The notes: generated from the sequence alone by a model not told the origin. DNA of 64,000 nt from Bacillota bacterium (GCA_023443315.1 JAEZVA010000057.1:8451-72450), one strand, 5' to 3'. Positions 8,463 to 18,242 are shown, counted from the first letter of the stretch. A program made the numbers and translations.

Positions 8463-8505
8463 TTGACAAAACTAGATATGAGGCATATACTGCAATATAT
8501 CGATA
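8463..8505 (+). promoter_or_regulatory. Promoter and possible ArsR operator
   Basis: TTGACA (8463-8468) and TATACT (8486-8491) are separated by 17 bases, a near-consensus sigma-A promoter. The palindrome TATCGATA (8498-8505) covers the predicted transcription start and is a good place for the ArsR-family repressor encoded downstream to bind. The operator role is inference. The rest of the 8295-8616 gap holds nothing else recognisable. Confidence 0.6.
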
Positions 8506-8616
8506 AAAATAGAACTGAGTGGTGCTGGTACTTGTTACGCATACCATGCCCGTGTAAAGTAACGAGCAGGGTATACCCTTTGGCTGCAACACTACAGGAA
8601 AGGATGATTGCGTACG

Positions 8617-8910
8617 ATGGAGAACAAATATGCAACTAACGCAAGGGTGTTTAAGGCGTTCTGCGACGAAAACCGACTGATGATACTCGAGATGCTGCAA
8701 GACGGGGAGCAATGCGCCTGTAAGATACTCGAGCGGCTGAATATTGTGCAGTCTACATTGTCGCACCACATGAAGATACTCGTGCAAAGCGGTGTTGTCT
8801 CTGCCCGTAAGGACGGCAAATGGACGCATTATTCCCTGTCTGAGGAGGGCACGCGGTACGCGAAGGAGCTGCTCGGTGAATTGACAGCCATAAACGTAAA
8901 GGGTGATTGA
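8617..8910 (+). CDS. ArsR-family metalloregulator
   Basis: A 97-residue winged-helix repressor. The recognition region reads LNIVQSTLSHHMKILVQSGVV, diagnostic of ArsR/SmtB proteins. The preceding helix contains Cys33-Ala-Cys35 (EQCACKI), the same place as the arsenite-binding CVC pair of classical ArsR, and another Cys lies at residue 16, so an As(III)/Sb(III) or soft-metal sensor is likely. It should repress its own operon and release DNA on metalloid binding. ATG 8617 is used; an in-frame TTG at 8608 sits too close to the AGGAAAGGA site. The gene ends two bases before the permease start region, so all six genes to 11828 read as one operon. Confidence 0.9.
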   Translation: MENKYATNARVFKAFCDENRLMILEMLQDGEQCACKILERLNIVQSTLSHHMKILVQSGVVSARKDGKWTHYSLSEEGTRYAKELLGELTAINVKGD

Positions 8911-8912
8911 AT

Positions 8913-9929
8913 ATGCAGGTGATACGTACCATATGGGACTTTTTTCAGAATCAGATACTCGGTATGCAGTGGCTTAACGAGCTGGTCGGTTACGGGGTAT
9001 CGGCGGTCGGGTTTGACACGAATGGTTGGCTGGGTGGCGGCATTCAGTTTTTTATCTACGACGTGATAAAGATCTTTGTTCTGCTTTCTGTGCTGATTTT
9101 TATCATCTCATACATACAAAGCCATTTTCCGCCCGAGCGGACGAAAAAGATTCTGGGGCGGTTTCATGGGGTGGCTGCCAACACACTTGCCGCGCTGCTG
9201 GGCACCGTAACCCCCTTTTGCTCCTGCTCCTCTATTCCGCTGTTTATCGGCTTTTCCAGTGCGGGCTTGCCGGTGGGGGTCACCTTCTCGTTTCTCATCT
9301 CGTCCCCGCTGGTGGATCTCGGCTCTTTGATCCTGTTGATGAGTATCTTCGGTGCAAGGGTAGCGGTTGCCTATGTGGTGGTCGGGCTGGTTCTGGCGGT
9401 CATCGGCGGGTCGCTGATTGAAAGGTTTGGCATGGAGCGGTATGTAGAGGAGTTTATAAAGTCGGCAGGCTCGGTGGAGATTGACGCGCCCGAGTTAACG
9501 CGTAAAGACCGGCTGGTCTATGCCCGCGATCAGGTAAAGGCGACGGTAAAAAAGGTCGCACCCTATATCCTAGTGGGCGTTGGCATTGGCGCACTGATAC
9601 ACAACCTTATACCCGAAGCGTGGGTGGTGTCTGCGCTGGGCAGCGGCAACCCGTTCTCGGTTATCCTTGCCACGCTGGTGGGTGTGCCGATGTATGCCGA
9701 CATCTTCGGAACCATCCCCGTTGCCGAAAGCCTGTTTACAAAGGGCGCGGGGCTTGGCACCATCCTTTCCTTTATGATGGCGGTAACCGCGCTCAGTCTG
9801 CCTTCGATGATTATGCTCCGTAAGGCGGTAAAGCCAAGGCTGCTAACGGTTTTTATCGGCATTGTTGTACTGGGGATTATTATTATCGGGTATCTGTTCA
9901 ATGCGTTCGGGTATTTGCTGATTGGGTGA
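8913..9929 (+). CDS. Permease of the ArsP/DUF318 family
   Basis: A 338-residue polytopic membrane protein with about eight to ten hydrophobic segments. It carries the family motif TPFCSCSSIP near residue 100, which in ArsP-type permeases is the Cys-containing site linked to export of trivalent organoarsenicals and, in relatives, soft metals. A second repeat-like element (LVGVPMYADIFGTIPVAESL) in the C-terminal half indicates an internally duplicated fold. A central hydrophilic loop (residues about 175-210) separates the halves. ATG 8913 is preferred over the in-frame TTG 8907. Its position directly after the Cys-x-Cys ArsR supports a metalloid efflux role. Confidence 0.85.
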   Translation: MQVIRTIWDFFQNQILGMQWLNELVGYGVSAVGFDTNGWLGGGIQFFIYDVIKIFVLLSVLIFIISYIQSHFPPERTKKILGRFHGVAANTLAALLGTVTPFCSCSSIPLFIGFSSAGLPVGVTFSFLISSPLVDLGSLILLMSIFGARVAVAYVVVGLVLAVIGGSLIERFGMERYVEEFIKSAGSVEIDAPELTRKDRLVYARDQVKATVKKVAPYILVGVGIGALIHNLIPEAWVVSALGSGNPFSVILATLVGVPMYADIFGTIPVAESLFTKGAGLGTILSFMMAVTALSLPSMIMLRKAVKPRLLTVFIGIVVLGIIIIGYLFNAFGYLLIG

Positions 9930-9939
9930 GGGCATAAGA

Positions 9940-10419
9940 ATGAGTAACTATATCTTATACGGCGTCACAGCCGTTTTGCTCGTGCTGTCTTTTATAAAAG
10001 ATAAAGAAAAAACAAAACGCTCACTGAAAAAGGCGTGGAAATCCTTTGAGAACATCCTGCCCGAGCTATTGGTTGTTCTGCTGCTGGTGGGGCTGCTGCT
10101 TGCGGTGCTAAACACCGAGCTGATATCCAAAATTATCGGGGCGGATTCGGGCTGGCTTGGCGTGTTGCTTGCGGCAATCACGGGTGCGGTTACCCTGATA
10201 CCGGGGTTTGTGGCATTCCCGACGGCGGCAATGCTACTGCAGGGCGGGGCGGGCTATATGCAGATTGGCGCGTTTGTTTCGACCTTGATGATGGTCGGCA
10301 TCGTTACTCTGCCGGTGGAGATTAAATACTTCGGCAAAAGGGTAGCGGTGCTTAGGAATGGGTTTGCGTTTGCCTTTTCATTCCTTGTAGCGTATGTAAT
10401 CGGATTGGTGGTCGGTTAG
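9940..10419 (+). CDS. Half-size ArsP-like permease, first half
   Basis: A 159-residue membrane protein with a short N-terminal membrane helix, a Lys-rich cytoplasmic loop (KDKEKTKRSLKKAWK) and three or four further membrane segments. The block LIPGFVAFPTAAMLLQGGAG resembles the VGVPMYADIFGTIPVAESL element of the preceding full-length permease, which suggests a half-size member of the same superfamily. It is followed after two bases by a second half-size permease gene and the two probably form a heterodimer. GGTGAGGG precedes the ATG. Confidence 0.75.
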   Translation: MSNYILYGVTAVLLVLSFIKDKEKTKRSLKKAWKSFENILPELLVVLLLVGLLLAVLNTELISKIIGADSGWLGVLLAAITGAVTLIPGFVAFPTAAMLLQGGAGYMQIGAFVSTLMMVGIVTLPVEIKYFGKRVAVLRNGFAFAFSFLVAYVIGLVVG

Positions 10420-10421
10420 AG

Positions 10422-10958
10422 GTGAAGGCTGTATTAAAACGATATCGGGTGTTTTTGGTTGTGGCGGTGGCGTTTGCCGTACTGACGGTGATAAACAGGG
10501 AACTGGGGTTCAAGGCCCTTAGCATTACCGCCTTTTCGGTAAAGGAGATGCTGCTTGTCATCCCGCCCATCTTTGTGCTACTAGGGCTATTGGATGTATG
10601 GGTGCCGCGGGAGACCATGATGAAGTATATGGGCAAGGATTCGGGCATCAAGGGTGTTGTGCTTTCCATTATTATCGGCTCGGTTGCGGCGGGACCCTTA
10701 TACGGGGCGTTCCCCGTTGCGACGGTGTTTATGAAAAAGGGTGTTAAATTCAGCAACATCTTAATCTTTATCGGCGCGTGGTCCACCACCAAGATACCGA
10801 TGTTCTTGTTTGAGCTTACCTCCCTTGGCGCACAGTTTGCCATAACAAGGCTGCTGATTGATATCCCCGGTATTATTCTTATCGCGATTATACTATCTAA
10901 GCTTATCCCCAAAAAAGAGGTCGAGAAGCTGTATGAGAACGCCAAAACGATAGAATAG
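10422..10958 (+). CDS. Half-size ArsP-like permease, second half
   Basis: A 178-residue membrane protein starting at GTG behind GAGG, with about five membrane segments. The core reads IIGSVAAGPLYGAFPVATVF, matching the equivalent element of its neighbour and of the full-length permease. It ends in a charged cytoplasmic tail. The spacing of two bases to the first half implies coupled translation and a two-subunit permease. The Cys motif of the full-length protein is absent from both halves, so the substrate or mechanism may differ. Confidence 0.75.
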   Translation: MKAVLKRYRVFLVVAVAFAVLTVINRELGFKALSITAFSVKEMLLVIPPIFVLLGLLDVWVPRETMMKYMGKDSGIKGVVLSIIIGSVAAGPLYGAFPVATVFMKKGVKFSNILIFIGAWSTTKIPMFLFELTSLGAQFAITRLLIDIPGIILIAIILSKLIPKKEVEKLYENAKTIE

Positions 10959-11030
10959 GCGGCGCACTGAGCCGCACTCATGCAACATTCTCTTAAACTA
11001 CATAACGAATTAAAGTGGAGGATGAAATCA

Positions 11031-11474
11031 ATGGATTACAAGCAAAAAGCACAAGAGTATTTTGGAAACGGGTTTAACTGCGCACAATCGGTGCTCGCCC
11101 CTTTTGCCGAGGAGCTGGGGATTTCGGAGGAGCTTGCGCTCAAAGTCGCGTCCTCGTTTGGTGGCGGGGCAAGGTGCGGTCAGCTATGCGGCGCGGTTTC
11201 GGGCGCGCTGATGGCGCTTGGGCTTAAGCACGGGCATTACCATACGGGCGACATGGAAGAAAAGGCAAAGGCCGGTGCGCGTGCCATAGAGTTTAACAAG
11301 CGTTTTTGTGAGCGCAACGGCTCTGTAGTGTGCAAGGAGTTACTGGGCAACGATCCCTCTGTACCCGAACAGCATGAAATACTCAAGGAGCAGGGATTAT
11401 TCCAAACCGTTTGCCCCAAACTAGTCTGTAACGCAACGGAGATTGTTGAAGAGATGATTTTTAAGGGAGAATGA
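11031..11474 (+). CDS. C_GCAxxG_C_C family protein (putative redox/metal-binding)
   Basis: A 147-residue soluble protein with the family's spaced cysteines: FNCAQSV near residue 16, then GGGARCGQLCGAVSGALMALG, RFCERNG, VVCKELLG and TVCPKLVC. The family is named for this Cys pattern and is frequent in anaerobes near metal and redox genes, but its activity is not established; the cysteines suggest a metal or iron-sulfur site. ATG 11031 is selected because GTGGAGG (11015-11021) lies nine bases before it; another ATG at 11022 abuts that site. It lies in the ArsR operon, four bases before a thioredoxin-like gene, so a thiol-linked step in metalloid handling is plausible. Confidence 0.85.
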   Translation: MDYKQKAQEYFGNGFNCAQSVLAPFAEELGISEELALKVASSFGGGARCGQLCGAVSGALMALGLKHGHYHTGDMEEKAKAGARAIEFNKRFCERNGSVVCKELLGNDPSVPEQHEILKEQGLFQTVCPKLVCNATEIVEEMIFKGE

Positions 11475-11477
11475 CTA

Positions 11478-11828
11478 ATGGGTCTATTCGGTAAGAAAAA
11501 AGAACAGCCGGCAGCCTGCGGCTGTCAGGGCAAAAACGCAGAACAGGCAGCGGCGGGTACGCCAAAGGATGATGCACAATCAGCAGTCGTAAAAGTTTTG
11601 GGCTCTGGCTGTAAAAAGTGCAATGAGCTGGAGGCAAACGCAAGGCTTGCGCTCACACAGCTAGGCATGGAACCCGCCATCGAGCATGTGACCGATTTTG
11701 CGCAGATTGCCGCCTATGGCGTGATGACCACCCCCGCGCTGATTGTGAACAACAAGGTCGTGGCGTACGGCAGGGTGTTAAAAACCGACGAGATTGTGGC
11801 AATTCTACAAAAGGAAGTAAGCCAATAG
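11478..11828 (+). CDS. Small thioredoxin-family redox protein
   Basis: A 116-residue protein whose C-terminal ~80 residues form a small thioredoxin fold: active site GSGCKKC with Cys45 and Cys48, cis-Pro in TTPALIVNNKV near residue 75, and a terminal helix. It matches the MTH895/TM0996-like 'redox-active disulfide protein' group. The N-terminal ~35 residues are a low-complexity extension with its own Cys-Gly-Cys pair (ACGCQG), which could bind metal or pass electrons. As last gene of the ArsR operon it could recycle a disulfide formed during metalloid reduction or export. A terminator follows ~100 bases downstream. Confidence 0.85.
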   Translation: MGLFGKKKEQPAACGCQGKNAEQAAAGTPKDDAQSAVVKVLGSGCKKCNELEANARLALTQLGMEPAIEHVTDFAQIAAYGVMTTPALIVNNKVVAYGRVLKTDEIVAILQKEVSQ

Positions 11829-11931
11829 GTGCTTAAAGATTAAATGGTCGGAGTATCTGTGGGCGGGGCGTTTGCCGCATTAGGGGATACTCAACGAAAT
11901 CGCCTACAACTCGCTTATCACGCACAAAACA

Positions 11932-11967
11932 AAAACCCCACAAACCTGATGGTTGTGGGGTTTTCTA
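11932..11967. terminator. Bidirectional terminator between the ArsR operon and tRNA-fMet
   Basis: AAAACCCCACAA-A-CC pairs with GGTTGTGGGGTTTT around a TGAT loop, with one bulged A. T-runs exist on both strands, so it can end the ArsR operon from the left and the tRNA transcript from the right. Confidence 0.8.
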
Positions 11968-11968
11968 A

Positions 11969-12045
<77 letters not shown>

Positions 12046-12104
12046 ATATATTGTATGCGCTATCTCCAAACCTTAGAACCGTCTGCTGTTCAGAGTGCCC
12101 TATT

Positions 12105-12133
12105 ATAATATCACAGGGGTTTTGTTATGTCAA
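12105..12133 (-). promoter_or_regulatory. Promoter of initiator tRNA
   Basis: On the minus strand TTGACA (12133-12128) and TATTAT (12110-12105) are separated by 17 bases. A short inverted repeat GAGAAT-C-ATTCTC lies just upstream at 12144-12156; its meaning is unknown. Confidence 0.7.
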
Positions 12134-12177
12134 GCACTTTTTAGAGAATCATTCTCAAAACCGATTGTGGGTGCTTC

Positions 12178-12606
12178 CTATTGCTTCTTTTTAAAGATAA
12201 CTAGCTTGCTTAGGATGTAGTTAACGATGATGACAAGGATGTTGGACAGCACCTTAATTACCATGTCATTAAACCTCAGTATGTCCACAAACAGGTACAT
12301 AATACCCATGTCAAGCGCGCCGGAAAACAGCCGCGCGCCCAAGAATAACATAAACTCCTTGAGTACCAAGGCGGCGGCGAGAGATTTGCTGTCAAACACA
12401 AATAGTTTATTGGTCACAAACGCAAACAGCACCGAAATAAGCCACGCAAGGGCGTTGGCGACCATAAAATCGACCGAAAACACGCTCGTTAGTAGCCAGT
12501 ATGAACCGATGTTGATTAATGTGGTCAGTCCGCCGAAGACGAGGTAGAGTATCGTTTCGCGGTATTTTTGAAATAATGATAAGAGCTTGTCGTACAGATT
12601 GTGCAT
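12178..12606 (-). CDS. GtrA family membrane protein
   Basis: A 142-residue protein with four membrane helices and the GtrA pattern: YLVFGGLTTLINIGSYWLL at the start, an internal FVTNKLFVF block near residue 75 and a positively charged end (NYILSKLVIFKKK). GtrA proteins are thought to move undecaprenyl-linked sugars across the membrane for cell-surface glycosylation. ATG 12606 is used since AAGGGAAGG lies upstream at about eight bases; the frame remains open further upstream without a ribosome site. The gene stands alone and no glycosyltransferase is adjacent. Confidence 0.88.
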   Translation of the reverse strand: MHNLYDKLLSLFQKYRETILYLVFGGLTTLINIGSYWLLTSVFSVDFMVANALAWLISVLFAFVTNKLFVFDSKSLAAALVLKEFMLFLGARLFSGALDMGIMYLFVDILRFNDMVIKVLSNILVIIVNYILSKLVIFKKKQ

Positions 12607-12809
12607 GGTTATGACCTTCCCTTTACAGCCCAAAGCGCCTAAAAGCGCCAAACGCCATGATTATAGCAGTGCGGTTTTGTCGCAGAAAATGTTGTAATCC
12701 GTCCCTTACCTGTGCTGCTGTACAGCCACTAGTTTTACCGTCCGCCAGCGGGACTGTATTATTCTAGCACATCATAAGGACAGAATAAACAAAAATACGA
12801 AAAAATTAG

Positions 12810-12838
12810 TTGGAAAATACGGTGGGATACGATATACT
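12810..12838 (+). promoter_or_regulatory. Promoter of the lipid kinase gene
   Basis: TTGGAA (12810-12815) and TATACT (12833-12838) are 17 bases apart. The 12607-12946 gap is the divergent promoter region between GtrA and the kinase; apart from this promoter nothing is recognised in it. Confidence 0.5.
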
Positions 12839-12946
12839 TATTTCATTACAAATAACATGGGCTACCACCTATGCTGTGCAAAACAACGACTAATTTATTG
12901 CATGCGTGGTAAAGTAATTCGTATAAACAACGGGAGGTACCGGGGT

Positions 12947-13906
12947 GTGAAACATATCTTTATCGTTAATCCCGTCGCGGGCAAAGGGCGGCACGTCGCA
13001 CCGCTTACCGCACAGATCGAGGCGATCTGCAAGGAAAAAGGTGCGGATTATGAGATTTATCTCACAACCTGTGTGGGCGACGCAACCGAATATGTGAAAA
13101 AGCAAAGCGATACCGGCACAGAGCTGCGGTTTTATGCCTGCGGCGGTGATGGAACATTGGGCGAAGTGGCGCGGGGCGCTTACGGATACCCCAACGTTCA
13201 GGTCGCGGTTATCCCTTGTGGGTCGGGTAACGATTTTGTGCGTAGTTTCCCCGGTGTGCCGTTTCATGACATTGCAGCACAGCTTGCGGGGGATGCAAGA
13301 AGGATTGACCTGATTCAAACAAGTGGAGGGATGTGCATCAACCTATGCTCGGTCGGGTTTGACTCCGCCGTCGCCATGAGCATGTCGCGTTACAAAACAC
13401 TGCCGTTTGTCACGGGCAGTATGGCGTATATCATCGCCATCGGGGAACGGCTTTTTAAACGCTTCTCCAGCGTGATGAAGATTACAGTGGACGACGAAAC
13501 GATGCCCGAAGGCGAGTATGTTATTGGGGTATGCGGTAACGGACGTTGCTACGGCGGCGGCTTTGCGGCTGCACCCCGTGCTAGTCTGGAGGATGGGCTG
13601 CTTGAGATTGTGTTTGTAAAACGCATTTCACGTCTGCGGTTTTTTACGATGATTGGCAAGTATAAAAAGGGTCTGCATCTTGATGAGCCCGCCTTTGCGG
13701 ATGTGATTACCTATCGGCGCGCCAAAGCCATTACCATTGTATCCCCCCATCCTGTGGTGGTCAACTACGATGGCGAGTGCGAGCTGACACACGGCATGCA
13801 TGCAGAGATTATCCCCAAGGCGCTCCTGTTTTCGGTGCCGCTTGCGCACGAAAAGACACCGCAGGTCGCTCCCGCGCGCTCGATTCGAGTAAAGGGAATC
13901 GGCTAG
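12947..13906 (+). CDS. Diacylglycerol kinase-family lipid kinase (DgkB/YegS-like)
   Basis: A 319-residue cytoplasmic lipid kinase that should use ATP to phosphorylate diacylglycerol or a related lipid, recycling lipid headgroup products into phosphatidic acid. It opens with IFIVNPVAGKGR, then has the nucleotide motif GGDGT at residues 66-70 and GSGNDF at 92-97. The C-terminal domain holds GNGRCYGGGFAAAPRASLEDG, the second conserved block. GTG 12947 is chosen because GGGAGG (12932-12937) lies nine bases upstream and the family N terminus begins right there. A perfect 13-bp terminator follows. Confidence 0.92.
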   Translation: MKHIFIVNPVAGKGRHVAPLTAQIEAICKEKGADYEIYLTTCVGDATEYVKKQSDTGTELRFYACGGDGTLGEVARGAYGYPNVQVAVIPCGSGNDFVRSFPGVPFHDIAAQLAGDARRIDLIQTSGGMCINLCSVGFDSAVAMSMSRYKTLPFVTGSMAYIIAIGERLFKRFSSVMKITVDDETMPEGEYVIGVCGNGRCYGGGFAAAPRASLEDGLLEIVFVKRISRLRFFTMIGKYKKGLHLDEPAFADVITYRRAKAITIVSPHPVVVNYDGECELTHGMHAEIIPKALLFSVPLAHEKTPQVAPARSIRVKGIG

Positions 13907-13929
13907 ATGTTGTAATATTATGTAAATCT

Positions 13930-13977
13930 AGGTCATTGGGAACAGCAAATTTATTCCCAATGACCTTAATATTTTTT
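13930..13977 (+). terminator. Intrinsic terminator after the lipid kinase
   Basis: AGGTCATTGGGAA (13930-13942) pairs perfectly with TTCCCAATGACCT (13954-13966), followed by TAATATTTTTT. Confidence 0.85.
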
Positions 13978-14016
13978 AACATTTTGTTAAAAATAAGCGA
14001 GGGGGATAATCTCCCC

Positions 14017-14044
14017 TTGATTTTTGTGAAAAATAAGCTACAAT
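14017..14044 (+). promoter_or_regulatory. groESL promoter
   Basis: TTGATT (14017-14022) and TACAAT (14039-14044) are 16 bases apart. Transcription would start near 14051, right at the CIRCE element, the usual arrangement for HrcA control. Confidence 0.7.
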
Positions 14045-14053
14045 AGAACTTGG

Positions 14054-14080
14054 TTAGCACTCAGAGCATTTGAGTGCTAA
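14054..14080 (+). promoter_or_regulatory. CIRCE operator (HrcA-binding)
   Basis: A perfect match to the consensus inverted repeat: TTAGCACTC (14054-14062), nine spacer bases, GAGTGCTAA (14072-14080). HrcA binding here represses groESL until heat shock or unfolded protein titrates GroEL. HrcA itself is not encoded in the window. Confidence 0.97.
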
Positions 14081-14159
14081 AATTAGCACACACCGCGTTC
14101 TGTGCCGATGCGGAAGTACATGCCGCGCGACAGAACCGCGGGAAAATACATTTTTTTGA

Positions 14160-16130
<1,971 letters not shown>

Positions 16131-16170
16131 TTTAGAACACAGGTTTTAGAGGATAGAATACAGAGATTGA

Positions 16171-16206
16171 GGGGCGCGCCATGTCGGTGCGCCCCTTTCC
16201 TTTGAC
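16171..16206 (+). terminator. Intrinsic terminator after groEL
   Basis: GGGGCGC (16171-16177) pairs with GCGCCCC (16189-16195) and is followed by TTTCCTTT. Confidence 0.75.
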
Positions 16207-16227
16207 CCCGCGTTCGTATTTTGTTCA

Positions 16228-16255
16228 TTGTTTACAATGTAAAATGTGTTATAAT
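16228..16255 (+). promoter_or_regulatory. Promoter of the NfeD-SPFH pair
   Basis: TTGTTT (16228-16233) and TATAAT (16250-16255) are 16 bases apart. The leader to the NfeD start is about 145 bases and contains no recognised structure. Confidence 0.5.
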
Positions 16256-16406
16256 ATAGTCAATAACTGATAATCGCGTGCACTACATAATAAGGCTTTG
16301 TTGTTATTGTTTGGAATAATACGTGGTTGTGGTTATTATAATTGTTAGGTACTTGGTTTGTCGCTATTTCAGGGAACAGCGGCAGTAAGAAAGGGGTTTT
16401 TGCATC

Positions 16407-16847
16407 ATGCTGGAATATGCTCCGCTTTGGTGGCTTATTGCAATTGTTTTGTTCTGCGTGGGCGAGGCAGCCACAGTACAGCTTATCTTTATTTGGTTTG
16501 GCGCGGGTTCGTTGCTATCGCTCATCGCCTCGTTGCTTGGTGTGCCCGTCCCGATTCAACTGATTATCTTTTTTGTAACCAGCGCGGCTTTGCTGCTTTT
16601 TACGCGTCCGTTTGCCAAAAAACTGCTGGGAGTGCGAAAAACCGCGACCAACGCCGATATGGTAGTGGGCAAAATCGGTCTTGTGCAGGAAACGGTGGAT
16701 AATGTGCGCCAAACCGGAAGGGTGTACGTCAACGGTCTGTCGTGGGCGGCGCGCAGCGAAGAAGGCACGGAGCTTGCAGAGGGGCAGAAGGTTTTAGTTA
16801 CACGCATCGAGGGCGTAAAGGTATACGTGCTGCCGACAAACGAATAG
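16407..16847 (+). CDS. NfeD family membrane protein
   Basis: A 146-residue short NfeD protein: two or three membrane helices in the first ~75 residues (WWLIAIVLFCVGEAA, then AGSLLSLIASLLGVP), followed by a soluble OB-fold domain starting near GKIGLVQETVDN and containing VNGLSWAARSE. Short NfeD proteins pair with SPFH proteins, and the next gene encodes one 80 bases downstream. Together they are thought to organise membrane microdomains. The serine-protease half found in long NfeD proteins is absent, as expected for this class. Confidence 0.9.
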   Translation: MLEYAPLWWLIAIVLFCVGEAATVQLIFIWFGAGSLLSLIASLLGVPVPIQLIIFFVTSAALLLFTRPFAKKLLGVRKTATNADMVVGKIGLVQETVDNVRQTGRVYVNGLSWAARSEEGTELAEGQKVLVTRIEGVKVYVLPTNE

Positions 16848-16928
16848 ACCCCTTCCCCTGGGAGGAAAGACACCCGTGGGTAATATAAAATGTAAAATGC
16901 CGGATACCGGCGGAAATGGAGCGTGTTT

Positions 16929-17858
16929 ATGGGACCTTATATCATTGGCGCACTGCTAATCCTGGTGTTTATTATTGCGGTGTCAAACATAAAGATTGTA
17001 CCGCAGGCGACCGCATTTGTTGTGGAGCGTTTGGGCGCGTACAAATGTACATGGGAGACTGGTCTTCATTTTAAGGTTCCGTTCATTGATCGCGTAGCAA
17101 AGCGTGTCACCCTAAAGGAGCAGGTTGCAGACTTTAAGCCTCAGCCGGTTATTACCAAGGACAATGTAACAATGCAGATTGACACCGTGGTGTTCTTCTA
17201 CATCACCGACCCGAAGCTGTATGCCTACGGTGTGGACAGACCGCTTGCGGCCATCGAACTGCTCTCGGCTACCACCCTGCGTAATATTATCGGTGATATG
17301 GAACTTGACGCGACCCTTTCTTCGCGCGATTCGATTAACACCAAAATTACCACAATTCTTGACATTGCCACTGATAAGTGGGGCATTAAGGTTACCCGTG
17401 TGGAGCTGAAAAACATTCTTCCGCCGCGTGAGATTCAAGACGCGATGGAGAAGCAGATGAAGGCGGAGCGTGAGCGTCGTCAATCGATCCTGCGCGCCGA
17501 GGGTGAAAAGCACAGCCAGATCCTTGTCGCCGAAGGCGAGCGCGAATCCGCGATCCTGCGTGCACAGGCGGAGAAAGAATCTGCCATCCTGCGCGCGGAC
17601 GCGGTAAGAGAGCAAAAGATTCGTGAAGCACAGGGCGAAGCCCAGTCGATTATGATGGTGCAAACGGCGATGGCCGACAGTATTAAGCTGTTAAACGAGT
17701 CCGCTCCCTCCGACCGCATCCTTACCCTCAAGAGCTTCGAGGCGTTTATCAAGGCGTGTGACGGAAAGTCGACTAAGATCATCATCCCATCCGAGCTGCA
17801 GTCGCTGGGCGGTCTTGCCGCATCGGTAAAAGAGCTGATGAGTGACGCCAAAGAATAG
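16929..17858 (+). CDS. SPFH/band 7 (stomatin-like, QmcA-type) protein
   Basis: A 309-residue protein with one N-terminal membrane helix (YIIGALLILVFIIAVSNI), a band 7 domain beginning at VPQATAFVVERLGAY, and a long Glu/Arg-rich coiled coil around residues 175-245 (KAERERRQSILRAEGEKHSQ). Stomatin-like proteins assemble large ring oligomers on the membrane and are linked to protease control or microdomains. ATG 16929 is used; GTG 16923 is possible. It forms a pair with the upstream NfeD gene, a conserved arrangement. Confidence 0.92.
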   Translation: MGPYIIGALLILVFIIAVSNIKIVPQATAFVVERLGAYKCTWETGLHFKVPFIDRVAKRVTLKEQVADFKPQPVITKDNVTMQIDTVVFFYITDPKLYAYGVDRPLAAIELLSATTLRNIIGDMELDATLSSRDSINTKITTILDIATDKWGIKVTRVELKNILPPREIQDAMEKQMKAERERRQSILRAEGEKHSQILVAEGERESAILRAQAEKESAILRADAVREQKIREAQGEAQSIMMVQTAMADSIKLLNESAPSDRILTLKSFEAFIKACDGKSTKIIIPSELQSLGGLAASVKELMSDAKE

Positions 17859-17927
17859 CTAACTGCACAATCCCCGCGCAGACCAGTCTCTGTTTTTGGT
17901 GCAACGAAACGATTTTGCCGCCGCCGC

Positions 17928-17956
17928 TTGTTTTTATCACTGCAATAGATTAAACT
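17928..17956 (+). promoter_or_regulatory. Promoter of the structured RNA ahead of purE
   Basis: TTGTTT (17928-17933) and TAAACT (17951-17956) are 17 bases apart; transcription would start near 17963. Confidence 0.5.
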
Positions 17957-17962
17957 ATAACT

Positions 17963-18211
17963 CTAAGCTAGTTATTGTAATATTGTGGCGAGGCGGCACA
18001 AAGTCCGCATCACATATGTTTCGGAGGCTTGTGCGATATGAACCATATGGGCGTGTTCTGGCACAATAAAATCAGGTGTAGGGGTTGCAGTACGCACAGC
18101 GGCTGCAGAGTCCTTGGCACACCTGCATCCGAAAGCAGAAACACTGATGCTGCGCGCGCTTTCAAGTAACCATAGGCTATGGCGTAACACGCCATAGCCT
18201 ATTTTTGTTTT
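17963..18211 (+). ncRNA. Structured RNA upstream of purE: 6S RNA candidate or purine leader
   Basis: The 384-base gap before purE holds no gene but a strongly foldable RNA ending in an intrinsic terminator. Pairings visible by eye: GTTATTG (17971-17977) with CAA-G-TAAC (18163-18170); GCGGCA (17993-17998) with TGCTGC (18148-18153); TTTCGGA (18019-18025) with TCCGAAA (18128-18134); then either TGTGC with GCACA continuing a rod, or two local hairpins (TTGTGC/GCACAA at 18029-18066 and CAGGTGT/ACACCTG at 18073-18125). A closing stem, a large central bubble and a long apical arm are the layout of 6S RNA, which I recall being annotated before purE in some Clostridia. A purine-responsive attenuator is the alternative. 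No guanine, ZTP or PRPP riboswitch core was recognised. Confidence 0.5.
18172..18211 (+). terminator. Strong intrinsic terminator directly before purE
   Basis: ATAGGCTATGGCG (18172-18184) pairs perfectly with CGCCATAGCCTAT (18190-18202) over TAACA and is followed by TTTTGTTTT. It ends 32 bases before the purE start, so purine operon expression needs read-through or another promoter. Confidence 0.9.
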
Positions 18212-18242
18212 ATCAGTAAATAAACGGAAGGATGGGTTTAGC

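Noticed and set aside
17963..18211. Guanine, ZTP or PRPP riboswitch before purE
   Set aside because: The conserved core sequences of these classes could not be found in the leader.
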